Assembly (NCBI GenBank): GCA_030704615.1
Contig: CM060734.1
Coordinates: 22,940,001-23,004,000 of the forward strand
DNA length: 64,000 nucleotides
Direction of reading: 5' to 3'
Source: Takakia lepidozioides
Lineage: Eukaryota > Streptophyta > Takakiopsida > Takakiales > Takakiaceae
The number at the start of each line of letters is the position of its first letter. The first letter of the stretch is position 1. This document shows, piece by piece, positions 11,950 through 22,489 of the stretch. Under the pieces are notes generated by a model that was not told the DNA's origin, ran no database searches, and worked only from the letters and a program-made list of their open reading frames with translations. The translations under genes were made by a program, and so were the position numbers.

Positions 11950-12276
11950 TGTCAAGCTATTTTACCACTAGTGTGAAACTAGCTAGGAAATAGCTAGTTT
12001 TTACATATTGACATTTGGGATTGGCCCAAGTGTCAATCCAGGGGTCAAGGCAGATTTAGGCCCTGGAGTGGTTATCTTCACGGCAAGCGCGGGAGGCTCA
12101 TCTTTCTCGAGTTGAGCCTCACCGCGCCTAGCTATGGTGCCGTAGTGTGGATTCCCCATGGCGTGGGGTGCACTTGGCTTGACTTGTATTTGAGTGATGA
12201 GTTTATATATGCATGAGTTTAAGCTTCAACTTTGTGAGCTCGCATGAGCTTGTGCTTGTATTCTTCTTCTTTATCA
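11950..12276 (+). repeat. 5' LTR (partial) of the methyltransferase retrotransposon
   Basis: 327 bases, TG...CA, nearly identical to 22668-22994. It lacks the roughly 178 bases that precede this block at the 3' end. Immediately downstream is a hairpin with 10-base arms (12292-12301 and 12309-12318, ctcgtatctg). I see no convincing tRNA primer-binding site next to it. Confidence 0.75.
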
Positions 12277-13750
12277 CTCGAGAAAGATGAGCTCGTATCT
12301 GTAAGTGCCAGATACGAGTTAGTTGTAGCACTTGTGGTTTTTGCTTGAGAATGAGAGAAACCAGGTTGTTATGCAAGGAGCACCGTGGAGCTCTTGGTTG
12401 TTAGAAGCGGAGGCGATGTGGGTTACGAGGTAGTAGACCTTGGCATTCGATCTTCAGCTTCAGAGATGAAAACATCATGCTGCAGGTAATTCCAGAGCAC
12501 CTTGATGGTTTCAGATTATGTACATGCATGAGCAAGCACGATTGGGAAGAGGACCAGTCAAGAGCAGGTTAGAGTGGCTTTGGTGGCAAAGCTGAGAACT
12601 GGACTTGGGAATGCGAGCTTTCATTGTGTGAAGGATTGCAAGACCAAGCGAAAGGGCTGATTTGGCTTGGGGCAAATCAGTGCACTTTGTGGAGTATGTT
12701 GAGATTGGGTTTCAATCTCGAGCTTCAGCATTGAGAGGGCTCTTGTCATGACAAGAGCAGGGCTGGAACATGAGCTAAGAGGTGCGGCAAGGCCATGGAA
12801 TGTGTTTCAGAGCTTGGAAGAAGAGCTCTTGCACCACAAGAGGAGTGTCTTGTGGCTGGAAATGTAAGCCTTAGGGTTTCAGGAGCTTGGCAAAGGCTGT
12901 GGAGTGCTTAGTCTTGTCTTAGAGAGCATCAAGGAGCCAAGGAGCCAAGATAGGGGGCTGATACCTCTTGTGTGAAGAGGTTGCATGTGTGGAGCATGTA
13001 TTCAGCTCATTGAAGCTTCCATCTTCAAGCTTAGAGGGCAAACAAGGAAGATGGAAGGGCTGACTTCCCTTATGTGAGGGCAATGCATGTGTGGAGCATG
13101 CTTTCAGCCTGTTGAAGGCTTGTACTTTCAGGTTTGGGAGTGCAAGAAAAGAAGGAAGGGGCTGGTTCCCCTATAGGGCATGTGTGGAGCATGCTTTCAG
13201 CCCGCTGAAGCTTGTATTTTCAGGTTTGTGGGTGCAAGAAATGAAGCAAATGAGCTGATTCTCTTATGGTGAGAGTGGGGCATGTGTGGAGCATGCCTTC
13301 AGCTCATTGAGGCTCTTGTTTTCAAGCTTTAGAGAGCTAGAACGGAAGGGCTAGGGCTGGTTTCCACTTGGGGTGAAATAAAAGCACTTGTAGGGCCTAT
13401 GTGAGTTGGGGTTTCAACTTCAAGCTTGAAGGGAGCACAACTCTTGAAGCAGCAGGTGCAGGGGCTGGATTAGGTGCAAAGGGCATGCTATGGTCAAGAA
13501 AAGCACGTAAATGAGTGCCTACAAGGGCTGGAAGTCAGCCATGTTTGGTTAGTTGCCATAGGGATCAATGACGTTGTTTTGTGAATTAAAAGGAAGCTTG
13601 TGCACTTAGTTTCGGTTGCAAACATCTTCTTTTGGAATTAGAGCTACTATTGGTGGTGTGTGGGGGCCATAAAGAGCAAGAATACCTTGTTGATTTCCTC
13701 ACAGCCGCCATAGCTCGGTGCAAAGAAGCCTAGAGTCCAAGAGACACAAA
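12277..13750 (+). repeat. Leader with about 95-100-bp degenerate tandem repeats
   Basis: No coding frame of note. Units starting gcatgtgtggagcatg recur near 12985, 13087, 13180 and 13276, each followed by ttcagc..attgaagct..ttcaagctt-type wording. More diverged relatives occur upstream (12,600-12,900) and downstream. This is probably the untranslated leader RNA of the element. Confidence 0.65.
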
Positions 13751-13809
13751 CCCTAGCTTGGCGTGGCTAAACCCCTTGGAGAAATGACTAAATTGCCATG
13801 AGTGGCCAT

Positions 13810-14190
13810 GGATGGGGCTGTGACAGGCTGTGATGGGCTGTGAGGGGCTTTGACAGGCTGTGCCCTGTGGCCTGTGGGGCTGTGACGGGCTGTGATCTTG
13901 TGACCTGTGTAGGGCTGTGACAGGCTGTGACCTGTGGCCTGTGGGGCTGTGACGGACTGTGATGGGCTGTGAGGGGGCTGTGACGGGCTGTGACAGGCTG
14001 TGGCATGTGGGGCTGTGATCCTGTGACCTGTGTAGGGCTGTGACAGGCTATGACCTGTGGCATTTGGGGCTGTGATGGGCTGTGGGCCTGTGACGGCTGT
14101 GACCAGTGATCTGTGTGGGCCTGTGCTGGTCTGTGGTGGCCCGTGTTGACCTGTGGACGGCCTGTGCTGACTCGTGGAGGCACTGGTGGA
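13810..14190 (+). repeat. ggctgtgacg minisatellite in the retrotransposon leader
   Basis: About 30 imperfect copies of a 10-11-base unit (ggctgtgac/tgg), with interspersed cctgtgg words. The same unit, in either orientation, forms arrays in the LTRs and pol extension of the unrelated A/B/C gypsy family (for example 33,937, 36,545, 43,456, 47,525 and 62,735). Confidence 0.8.
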
Positions 14191-14776
14191 CTGCCTAAGG
14201 ATTGGCATGTGGTCTTGAAGGCCGAATTTTGACGCTTGTGGAGGGCGGTTTGAGGAGTATCTTCATGATATTCCCATGGCCATGCAAGTGAGGGAAGAGA
14301 GGAGAGGAAGAGTGTTGGGATGAGGGCATGCTGGGGTTAGGCATTGCTTTAGCTTCTCTTCCTCGTAGTTTCCACCCTCTCATTAGGCCAAGACCTTTCC
14401 GTAGGTGGAGGCAAGAGTCTGTTCGGGTTTGGGCTAGGGTGTCCTTGCAGGAGCAACGCCGTGGAGTTGTTTTTGGTGTGGGGGAGTTGTCGTTCTGATT
14501 TTTTGTGTTTGGATCCCCTCCATACCTGCATGCTTGACTGTGCGCCATGTTAGTTTTGTGTGGGCGCTTGTTTTTATAGGTGATTGGTCCGGATTTGATC
14601 ACCGGCCAGTCCTACCATAGGAGTGCTTGCGGTGGATGCAGGTGCAGGTGTAGGCTATGTTAGGAACCTAGTATTCCAAACCATAAGCCGCAACAGGTTC
14701 TCTACCCGGTTACCTTGTGGAGAGGGGGTTAGGGACATGTTCATGACCGGTTGAGTGACAGTTTGTCAACACGGAG

Positions 14777-16301
14777 GTGCCACTAGTTGCTGGGGACAGT
14801 GCAGGTTCGAGCACTAGCAATACTAGTGGGTACACGAGACGAGGTGTGCGGTTTAGGCCACCTTCACCTCTTGTGTCTTCTACGGAAGGTTCTGATTCGG
14901 ATTGTGAATCAGGAGGACTCACACCGGCGGTGCAAGTTGTTTCCTTGCCATTGTTGTGGGACACAATGGAGGAGATGTATGGAGCTACCAAGGGGCCACG
15001 AAGGTACTCTGGGGTGGTGGGCACCATCGAGTTGGATGATTTTATCCAAGAGTTTGATAGTTGGTGTGATTTGCAGCAAATGCACAATCCACAACTATTT
15101 ACGCCTTTCATGGCATGGAAGGGGCTGTTTCAGCACCTTGAGGGGCCGCCTATGGATGATTACCATGAGTTCAGGCGGGGGCATGAGGTTGAGATCGAGG
15201 AGTGGAGGATGTACTGGTCACCCGACTATGTCTCCATCACTAGGGGCACTAGAGCCACGAGGGCATTGGCTACACCTGCCGCTGCACCGGCAGCTTCAGC
15301 AAGCAGCAGTGGGACTGGTGGTACAGTAGCTACGACGTCCACCCAAGCCACTACCGCACGAGCACTAGTACCCGTGCCTGCCTTCAACCCTGTTATGGAG
15401 TTCTTCGAAGAGTTGAGAGGGAACTACCAAGGGGTGAGGACAGAGAAGTTGCAGAGCTTGCAAGAGTTCCAACGGAAGCCTACTGAGAGCTTGAGGGAGG
15501 CTTTCACTCACATGAGGCGCTTGATAAATGTAACCCAAGGGGTTACGGAAGCTCAGGCAGTCCAATTTTGGTATGGGAGATTGGACAAGGAGCTGAGGAG
15601 AAGGGTGCGGGATGCAACTCTCCTACAAGCGGCCCAACCCACTTTAGCAAATGTGTTTTTGCTGGCAGAGCGGATAGAGCTCAACATGGTGGAGGAACGA
15701 GTGGTCATGGTGGGATTTGCTAAGGAGACACCACGGGGTAGTGGTGCTCCTAGCCAACCACTACCTCAACGTGCTCAAGGCAACAAGGGGGTCCAGGTGA
15801 AGCCCAGGGAAGGACAAAGAGATGCAGGGGTCTCTCCCTTCATTTGCAGGCCAACAACAGGCGGAGGTGGTGTGTTGGACATGTGGAGGACCCCATGTCA
15901 AGAAGGATTGCCCAGAGGGAGGCAAAGGGCCAGCATATGCACAGCCTGCACAGTTGCAGTGTGGGCATTGTGGCAAGCACGGGCATGGAGAGGCCCAGTG
16001 TTATGGTTTGCATCCTGAGTTGCGCCCAGGCCAGTTCCAAGGGAACAATGGTGGCCGGGGGCGAGGTGGAGCAGCCCAGAGAGGACGAGGTGGCCAGGCA
16101 CGGGGTGCAGGCCAAGGGCAAACTCAACATGGCCAAGGACGCGGAGGTCAGGGTGTTGACCAAGGCATGGCCAACCGGCTTCAGCAGCTAGAGCAGAGGC
16201 TCGCTGCCATGACTACAGCTCATTTGGTACCGGCTCCAATGCCGGATGGTCCACCTCCTGCTCCTGAGGGAGGAGATATGGGAGGCATGAGATTCATGTG
16301 A
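14777..16301 (+). pseudogene. Gag of the methyltransferase retrotransposon (frameshifted)
   Basis: The first frame (14777-16018) contains a retrotransposon gag core near residues 210-300 (LQEFQRKPTESLREAFTHMR, QAVQFWYGRLDKELRRRV). The nucleocapsid continues in another frame (15822-16301) with two zinc knuckles: CWTCGGPHVKKDC, a slightly short CX2CX3HX4C, and CGHCGKHGHGEAQC, a canonical CX2CX4HX4C. A Gly/Arg/Gln-rich RNA-binding tail follows. The frame change falls near 15,820 and is most simply a small indel; a programmed shift cannot be excluded. A TGA at 16299-16301 is followed by more open sequence in the same frame, so Gag may once have been fused to the downstream region. Confidence 0.75.
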
Positions 16302-16824
16302 TTCATGTGCGGAGCAGCACTACCACTAGTGCAGGTGGAGTCTGCTGCAGCCGTGACTCGAGGAGCAGCACGAGTTCCTGAGCCACGAGGTGCAGAGGTG
16401 GAGTTGGATCCACAGCAAGGGGAGGCAAGCTGTCAGGCTAGGCTTCCTCAGTCATTCACATTGGCGGAGACAGTGTTGACGTCATCCATGGCACCTAGTT
16501 CTCGCCCGACTGTTACCGAGGCGGAGGTTACTATGCCATTGGGGAGAGCTACACGGGCAGCATCACTACCTAGTGTTGCCAAGGCTACGGCAGCTAGTGT
16601 GCTGCTAGGAACGGCCATATCTGTGTGCCAGGCTCCATTGTTCTTGGCTACCATGATTGCGACGCCGAGGGTAAGACCAGCTGAGGTGTTCAGGCTACAC
16701 TCTGTGAGAGTGGGGAGGTTACTTCATCTTCTGCAGAGATAGTGGGAGGTGTAGTGCCGGAGGGATCCTCGGATTTGAGGGTCAGACTGCCGCGGCGGCG
16801 CCATGGCAAACTGCAGCTGTCAGG

Positions 16825-17640
16825 TTGATGGAGCTGCCAGCTAGGCCAGCCATTGAGCGCACCATGGTGACACCTGGAGTTGTCATGTTAGACAACCAGG
16901 ATGGCAATTTCTGTTTGAGTGGACCGGCAGGCAAGAGGTACCGGCCACTGCGGGTCTTGTTGGACTCGGGAGCTCAGCCATTGATGCTGGGCAGAGCTGC
17001 TATTGCAGGCTTGGGCCTCACATAGGCGGATATGGAGCCTTATCTTTTCCAGATACAGACGTCTCTAGAACGATCGGAGCATGCTTGGGGCATGACACGG
17101 CATGAGTTGGCTATCAGACTACGGCCGGATCACCCTACAGATGGCTCACTGATGCAAGCCAAGGCCATTGTGACAAACGCGGTCTCGTACGATGTCCTGG
17201 TTGGTGGGGCAGTGTTGTACCCCATGGGCTTCACCCTGGATTTTTGGGAGGAGTCAGCTTCCTATAGGCCTGGATGGCAGTCAGGGGAGGGCTGGCGTGT
17301 GCAGCTCCCTGTGACGTTCATAGGAGGAGTTGCGGTTGCCCAGCGGGGCAAGATGCCGACACTAGCAGCATTCACAGCTGCAGTGACTTGGCCTAGAGAG
17401 TTGTTGGATGGCAACACTCATTCAGAGGATGTGTCACCTCCGGGAGAGCAGGATGACATACATGGTATGGCAGAGTTGCCTTCCATGGTTGCTTATACTC
17501 CATTGTGGGGCTTGAGCAAGGATTTGCAGCGGGTTGCTGATCAACGGGTGCAACAAGCCTGGATAGAGGCTTTTGTACTGTCAGGAGAGGATGACAGTGC
17601 GGGGATTGCACCAGGACCACCTCAGTTGTCACCATTGGAC
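16825..17640 (+). pseudogene. Retropepsin-like aspartic protease domain
   Basis: The active-site segment RVLLDSGAQPLMLGRAAI (near 16,955-17,010) has the DSG triad. A second half with YDVLVGGAVLYPMGFTLDFW (near 17,190-17,250) matches the C-terminal flap and dimer region of gypsy proteases. An in-frame TAG at 17023-17025 separates the two parts, and the frame continues immediately as if Gln were expected. The same open frame runs on into the methyltransferase, showing that protease and methyltransferase were parts of one polyprotein. Confidence 0.7.
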
Positions 17641-17871
17641 ACCACACCGATCGTGTGGCAGTATCCGGATGAAGGCATTTGTCTTCTGGACTTGTTTGGC
17701 GGGATCAGCACCGGATTGGCTGCTGTGTTACAGGTAGGTGTACGAGTTCGGCGTTACTTGTATGTGTAGAGGGATGAGACTGCACGACACGTTTCACTTC
17801 GCCATGTTGCTCAGTTGGTGCAGCAATACCCTGAGTTGTTGCCGGTGTCTGCAGTTCGTGGAGCTTCCCCG
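17641..17871 (+). pseudogene. DNA cytosine-C5 methyltransferase, N-terminal part (SAM-binding motif I)
   Basis: Downstream of protease the frame reads ICLLDLFGGISTGLAAV, the SAM-binding motif I of C5-methyltransferases. The following Gly-Val-x-Val-x-Arg-Tyr resembles DNMT3. A TAG at 17767-17769 falls about where the motif II acidic residue is expected, and the frame then continues (RDETARHV...LVQQYPELL) up to the inversion breakpoint near 17,871. The rest of the domain lies inverted at 20,489 down to about 19,740. In the unrearranged element the enzyme would be released from, or remain fused to, the Pol polyprotein. Confidence 0.82.
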
Positions 17872-17875
17872 TAAG

Positions 17876-19274
17876 CTTGTCTGACTCCATCAACCACTTG
17901 AGTGGCTGGTGATCCGTGACAAGGGTGAAGAGATTGCCGTATAGATAGCACCTGAAGTGTGTCACGACCCACACTGCAGCTAAGCACTCTCCCTCATATG
18001 AGCTGTACTTAGCCTCTGCAGCGTTGTTCGAGCGGCTAGCATAAGCCACTACGAACTCTCTTCCCTCATCATCCACCTGTGTGAGCACCGCTCCAAGCCC
18101 CAGCATGCTCCAATCCGTATGCAGCTGAAAGGGACGCCCCTTGATAGGTCGTCTCAGGATAGGCGCCGAGATCAACCTCGCCTTGAGCTCTTGAAAAGCT
18201 TGTTCCTGCTCATCTTCCCACTGCCACTCCTGGTCCACCTTGGTCAGCTTGGTTAGAGCCTTTGCAATGACACTAAATCCCTTGACAAACCGTCTATAAT
18301 AGTTTGCCAACCCCATGAAAGCTCGAACTCGGCTCACATCCGTGGGGCGTGGAATTTGTGCAATGGCCTCTACCTTAGTCTGCTGTACCCCCAATCCTCC
18401 AGGATATATCATGTGACCCAGATACTCAATCTGGTTGTGGAAAAACTTGCACTTCCCCGGATGCAACTTCAATCCGCGCGCTCTCAAGCGCTCCAATACC
18501 ACCTGAAGGTATCTCTCATGCTCTTCCATCGTAGCATTAAAGATGATGATTTCATCTATGTAGCACCGAGCAAAGTCCACCCCTGCTAGAATCCTATCCA
18601 TGACTCTTTGAAACTCTGCAGGAGCATTCTTAAGCCCAAATGGTAAGAACCGCCACTGATATAGGCAATCCTTGCCGTGCTCATTGATCCCCCAGAATGC
18701 CGTCTTCTGCTTGTCCGCCTCCTTGATCGGCAACTGGTGATATCCGTGAACCACCGGAACTGAAATGCGGCCCCGCATTTCCGTCCGAGTCGTAGCTTCC
18801 GGCATTCCAGAACGGAAATGTGGCGCCGCATTTCCATTTTGTATCTGTGGCATGGAGCTATGGGACGGAAATGCGGCACCGCATTTCCATCCGGGGGAGA
18901 CCTTCATACTCTCGAGAACATCGTAAATCCAAAGTGCTAAAGACCTTAGCATGCCCGATGGCATCAAAGATCTCCTCTGGTGTTGGCATGGCATACTTAT
19001 CGGACTTGGTCTGACGATTTACAGGCCGGTAATCACCGCACATACGTCTCTCTGTCCAATTGCCATACACATCCTTCTTGGCTGGCATCACTGTGGCTGA
19101 AGCATACTCTCCACCTGAGAGCTCCACCAAACCAGCCTCCCAGAGATCTTGAGTCCTCATCTGAATCAAAGACCTCTCCATGTCACTGTATCTATAGGGT
19201 CTCCGAAAGATTGGTGTGTCAGTGGCCAACTCAATACGAATCTCTTGACCCTTCAGTGCTCCCAAGTCCTTCAA
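17876..19274 (-). pseudogene. Reverse transcriptase and RNase H (inverted)
   Basis: Read on the minus strand. 19274-18910 encodes the RT fingers (PYRYSDMERSLIQMRTQ, CGDYRPVNRQTKSDKYAMP, FSTLDLR). After a short insertion, 18740-17876 continues GYHQLPI, FLPFGLKNAPAEFQRVMD and the catalytic CYIDEIIIF, where gypsy RTs normally have YIDD. The connection domain (EYLGHMIYPGG, FMGLANYYRRFV) and RNase H (LHTDWSMLGLGAVL, ASRSNNAAEAKYSSYEGE, TDHQPLKWLM) follow. The second catalytic Asp of RT is Glu. The last part of RNase H lies beyond the inversion breakpoint at 20,494-20,600. Confidence 0.85.
18742..18908. mobile_element. Small insertion with three copies of a 22-bp palindrome
   Basis: RT reads DLR then GYHQ, residues that are adjacent in relatives, but about 165 bases separate them. 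The insert carries three near-palindromes of the form ggaaatgcggcrccgcattt+cc: about 18761-18782 (left end altered), 18814-18835 (one internal difference) and 18867-18888. They are spaced about 53 bases apart. No coding capacity or clear target duplication. Confidence 0.65.
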
Positions 19275-19739
19275 ACTGAAAGCAAAGCAATTCCTGCAAG
19301 CCCTCAGGAATCGCCGTATACATCGTCTCTCTCCTCCGGTGACAATGGGTCCAATGTCAAGCTCCCAATTGTCCTCCGTAACTGCAACCTTAAGTCCAGT
19401 GGGCTTAGAGGTAGAGGACGCGTCCAGTGGTTGCTATGTTGCAACCTCTTGAGCAGTACTCCCTGCCTGCTCAGTCAATGACAAGGCCTCATCCTGCCCC
19501 ATCATCTCATCCTCGAGGACTTCCTCAACCCGAGAAAAATCCCCTGCAACCTCATCTATCACCGCCGCCCTGGCTGCCAACTCCCTCTGAACTTCAAGCA
19601 CCTCCCACGTGTGCCATGGATGTCTGCACCCCGTGGTCCTCTCATGCTCGCCCCCACGCACTGCCTGTACCGTCTCGGTAGGCAGAGAGACCATCGAGGG
19701 AAGTGTACTCCGCACTCTGCGTTGCTCAGCCATAGCCAA

Positions 19740-20489
19740 GCTGATAATCCAGGTCAAGCAATTGAGATCCATTGCTTGCCCCAACACCTGACGACGTGAT
19801 GCCTCAGAAAGAGATGGCACCGTCGTGGTACCAGTGGTAAAACCCATTGCCCGCTCACGCTCGTCAGCATTAGGCTCCACTAACTGTTGTAACTGAGCAT
19901 CCCACAGGAGGCCAGGTCCACTATCCCGGAAAGCATGCGATCTTGGGAAGCTGAGCAGTGTAGGTAATGCTGCTCATGGTTGACCCACCTTGTTGACCAC
20001 TGCCAAAGGCAAACGGTCATCGTGTCTCACACGCTGAGACTGCCTCCCTGTGTCCAAAATGCTATCCACTGTGAGGTGTGCTGGCCGCTACACCCCATCA
20101 AATGCACGCTTGAGTAGTGCGGGTGGCATCAAGTTAGTCCACCATAGCCGTGGACGATGAGCCCGTGACCCCACTGTAGCTGCATCTAGCAACACTGCTG
20201 ACCCAAGCCACGACCAAACTTGATGCACACTGGCCATCACCCTGGCCCGAGAATCGCCCATCAGTGGCACATTCTCCAAGATGTATGTTGGAGATACAGC
20301 TTGATGAAGCTACAAGTGGCGCAAAACCCGTACCATCTCCCAAAACAGACCCGACCTTGAGTCTCGCAATCCATTGCCATGCCCGGCTGATGAATGCCCT
20401 TGGCAGGGCCAACCTGCCACTACCAGATCAATGGAGCCAACCCGCTCCAAATCCTGCGCCCCCAGCAACGAAATGTCTGCTGGCAAGGC
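19740..20489 (-). pseudogene. DNA cytosine-C5 methyltransferase, catalytic and C-terminal part (inverted)
   Basis: Read on the minus strand from 20,489. DLVVAGWPCQGHSSAGHG contains the catalytic Pro-Cys loop (motif IV; PCQ codons at 20408-20400), followed by LRDSRSGLFWEMVRVLR. Next comes ENVPLMGDSRARV (motif VI, ENV near 20,270-20,278), then a motif VIII-like SRAHRPRLWWTNL (near 20,140-20,170). After a stop and a frame change, ERERAMGFTTG and LSEASRRQVLGQAMDLN match the motif IX/X region (19,755-19,880). Motif order I-IV-VI-VIII-X is conventional, and the spacing best resembles DNMT3/DRM enzymes. All catalytic signatures are recognisable, but frameshifts show that this copy cannot make an intact enzyme. 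Confidence 0.82.
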
Positions 20490-20493
20490 CTGC

Positions 20494-20780
20494 TTGCACG
20501 GTGGGCACTCATACTCCGGGAGTATGACTTTCAGGTTGTGCATCAACCGGGTTTGGTCAATCGGGATGCGGATGGATTGAGTCGCAATCCATGCACGAGC
20601 CAGCAGGATGACACTGGAGCTCGGTGGCATGGTGAGACGGACGAGGAGATGGTGTCGGGATGGCATGCATCTGCCTTTTTGTGTATCTTGGCATCGGGAG
20701 GTCAGGTTGGACCTACAACAAGGATGACTGTAGACGGAGTGTCTGAGGACCCTGAGGCTAGTGATGAGCCAGGTGGTATC
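20494..20780 (+). pseudogene. RNase H C-terminus and linker to integrase
   Basis: The plus strand resumes with ARWALILREYDFQVVH and a PGLVNRDADGLSR segment, the standard gypsy RNase H end. An acidic linker follows, ending at a TAA (20780-20782). Confidence 0.75.
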
Positions 20781-20849
20781 TAAGATATACATGAGGATTC
20801 GGCTGTGTTGGACTACCTCCGTACTGGAGACACGACAGCCACTGTGACT

Positions 20850-22076
20850 GCTAAGGAGAGGGATCGGATCCTGCAATGAGCCAAGAGGTTCAAGTGGGAG
20901 GGGATACACCTGCTCCGAGTATGGGAGGATGGTCGGGTGAGGATTGTGCCTCATCCCACACAGCGTGCACGGTTAGTGCGGCATGCCCATGAGGAGTTGG
21001 GGCATTTTGGAGTGCGACGCACTCACAGTTTACTGCAGGGGCAGTATTGGTGGCGTGGTATGCATACAGAGGTGCAATAGTTCGTGGCTAGGTGCATGGT
21101 GTGTGACAGGGTGCGTGCTTTATTCAACGCCCCTACACCACAGTTGCATCCTTTACCAATCATGGGATTGGGCTACAGGTGGAGTCTTGACTTCGCAGGA
21201 CCGTTGCCACTGACTATGCGCCACCACAGATATGTGTTGGTGATGGTGGAGCACTTCTCCAAGTGGATTGAGTTGGTTCCATTGCCTGACAAGGCTAGTG
21301 AGGGGGCTGCGTATGCATTCTTGGATTGTGTGCTTAGCCGATTCGGTGCTCCAGCTGAGGTACTCACGAACCAAGGGAGAGAGTTCTTGGGGAAGTTTCA
21401 GGCTTTGTGTGATAAAGCCTTGATAGACCACCGCACCACTTCTCGGGATCATCTTGAGGCCGATGGCTTGGCAGAGCAAGTTGTTCAGACGGTGAAGAGG
21501 GGTTTGCGCAAGTATGGCTTGCAAAAGGGATACCTAGGAGATTGGGATCTTCAGGTGCCTTGGTTAGCCATGGGCTACAAGTTCAGCAATCAAGCATCAC
21601 TTGCCTCTTTCTCACCATATTTCCTTCTCTTTGGCCGAGAGCCGGATTTGCCTGCAGCCATTCGTAGGGACACTGCTCAAGTCCTTAACCTTGACAATCC
21701 GGACGTGTGGGTACGTGCATATGATCAGCGTGCAGAGTTGTTCAAGAAAGTCATGCCCATGGCTTTTGAGAACCTTGCCATTGCACAGCACCGTGATACG
21801 TTGAGGTATGCCACTATACGTGGTGGAGGATATCGTCCTGGGGTTCGGCAATTTAGCCTGGGTGACTATGTTTATTTGCAGCAGACTGCTCCTTCGACCC
21901 TGGATGTCACTGCAGGGCGTGTTATTCTGAGGGTTCGAGAGGTGTTGCCCTCAGGAATCCTGATCTTGGAGGGTCGGGATGGCATGACTTGGAAAGACCA
22001 TGTGCGTAATTGTGCGCCATGTCACCTTCCCAATGTCGATGGCAGAGTTGACCCAAACTTGGCAGTGGTACCTGCA
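20850..22076 (+). pseudogene. Integrase (HHCC zinc domain and DDE core)
   Basis: One frame runs from about 20,790 to 22,229. The HHCC domain reads HAHEELGHFGVRRTH, then CMVCDR, interrupted by a TAG at 21078-21080 where Gln would be expected. The catalytic core reads WSLDFAGPLP, then VLTNQGREFLG, and an acidic ADGLAEQVVQTVKRGL. The second catalytic residue is Asn instead of Asp (TNQG for TDQG), so strand transfer should be lost. The C-terminal part (LGDYVYLQQTAPS, GRVILRVREVLPSGILILEG) resembles the SH3-like/GPY region of gypsy integrases. It leads straight into a PHD finger. Confidence 0.82.
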
Positions 22077-22229
22077 GGTTTGAGGTGCATGCTCTGTGGG
22101 TCAACCAAAGGGGCAGCCACCATGCTGGTGTGTGATCGATGCTCAAGAGGTTGGCATATGGGATGCTTGACACCACCTCTTGAGAGGGTTCCTGATGGAG
22201 ATTGGTTATGTCCACACTGCTTGGGATAG
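22077..22229 (+). CDS. PHD finger fused to the integrase C-terminus
   Basis: The last 50 residues of the integrase frame form a complete Cys4-His-Cys3 PHD finger: CMLC, then CDRC, then H and C in GWHMGC, then LCPHC. Intervals are 11, 4, 2 and 14 residues, typical of the family. The invariant Trp two residues before the final CxxC is present (GDWLCPHC). PHD fingers read histone H3 tail modifications. Here the domain would sit where chromoviruses carry a chromodomain, so a role in targeting integration is a reasonable inference. The frame ends with TAG right after the finger. Confidence 0.85.
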   Translation, partial: GLRCMLCGSTKGAATMLVCDRCSRGWHMGCLTPPLERVPDGDWLCPHCLG

Positions 22230-22470
22230 TGGCAGTGGACATGACTAGAGGCAACTAACAAGACATAGGAGGCCGAGCTCATAGGAGTCAATACACGAGA
22301 TCCTAGGCTCAAGTTCACAGGTTGCAAGACGGTGACTAACGATGGGGCAACTCTTGCACCCGACCTCTTGATCTATCGAGTTTGAGTGTAGTAGGGACAG
22401 TGGTGGAGGACTTAGTGAGGCTATGGTCACTATCACATCTTGTGGCTACCTAGACTTAGAGGGACCTAAG

Positions 22471-22489
22471 CACCAGCTAGGGGGGCGAT
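22471..22489 (+). promoter_or_regulatory. Polypurine tract
   Basis: The tract ctaggggggcgat lies immediately before tgtgtggact. It marks the likely start of the 3' LTR at 22490 rather than at 22668. Confidence 0.55.

Larger units (their letters stand above)
17872..20490 (-). other. Internal inversion, about 2.6 kb
   Basis: Everything between the breakpoints near 17,871 and 20,490 reads on the minus strand, while the flanks read on the plus strand. Flipping it restores order on both sides: methyltransferase motif I then continues into motif IV (20,489 downward). RNase H reading DHQPLKWLMESDKLTGKL, ending near 17,875, continues into ARWALILREYDF (from 20,496 on the plus strand). Breakpoint positions are uncertain by a few bases. 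Confidence 0.85.

Noticed and set aside
13753-14602. Minus-strand Ser/Pro/His-rich and basic frames
   Set aside because: The first are the gctgtgac minisatellite read backward. The rest lie in the retrotransposon leader with no homology that I recognise.
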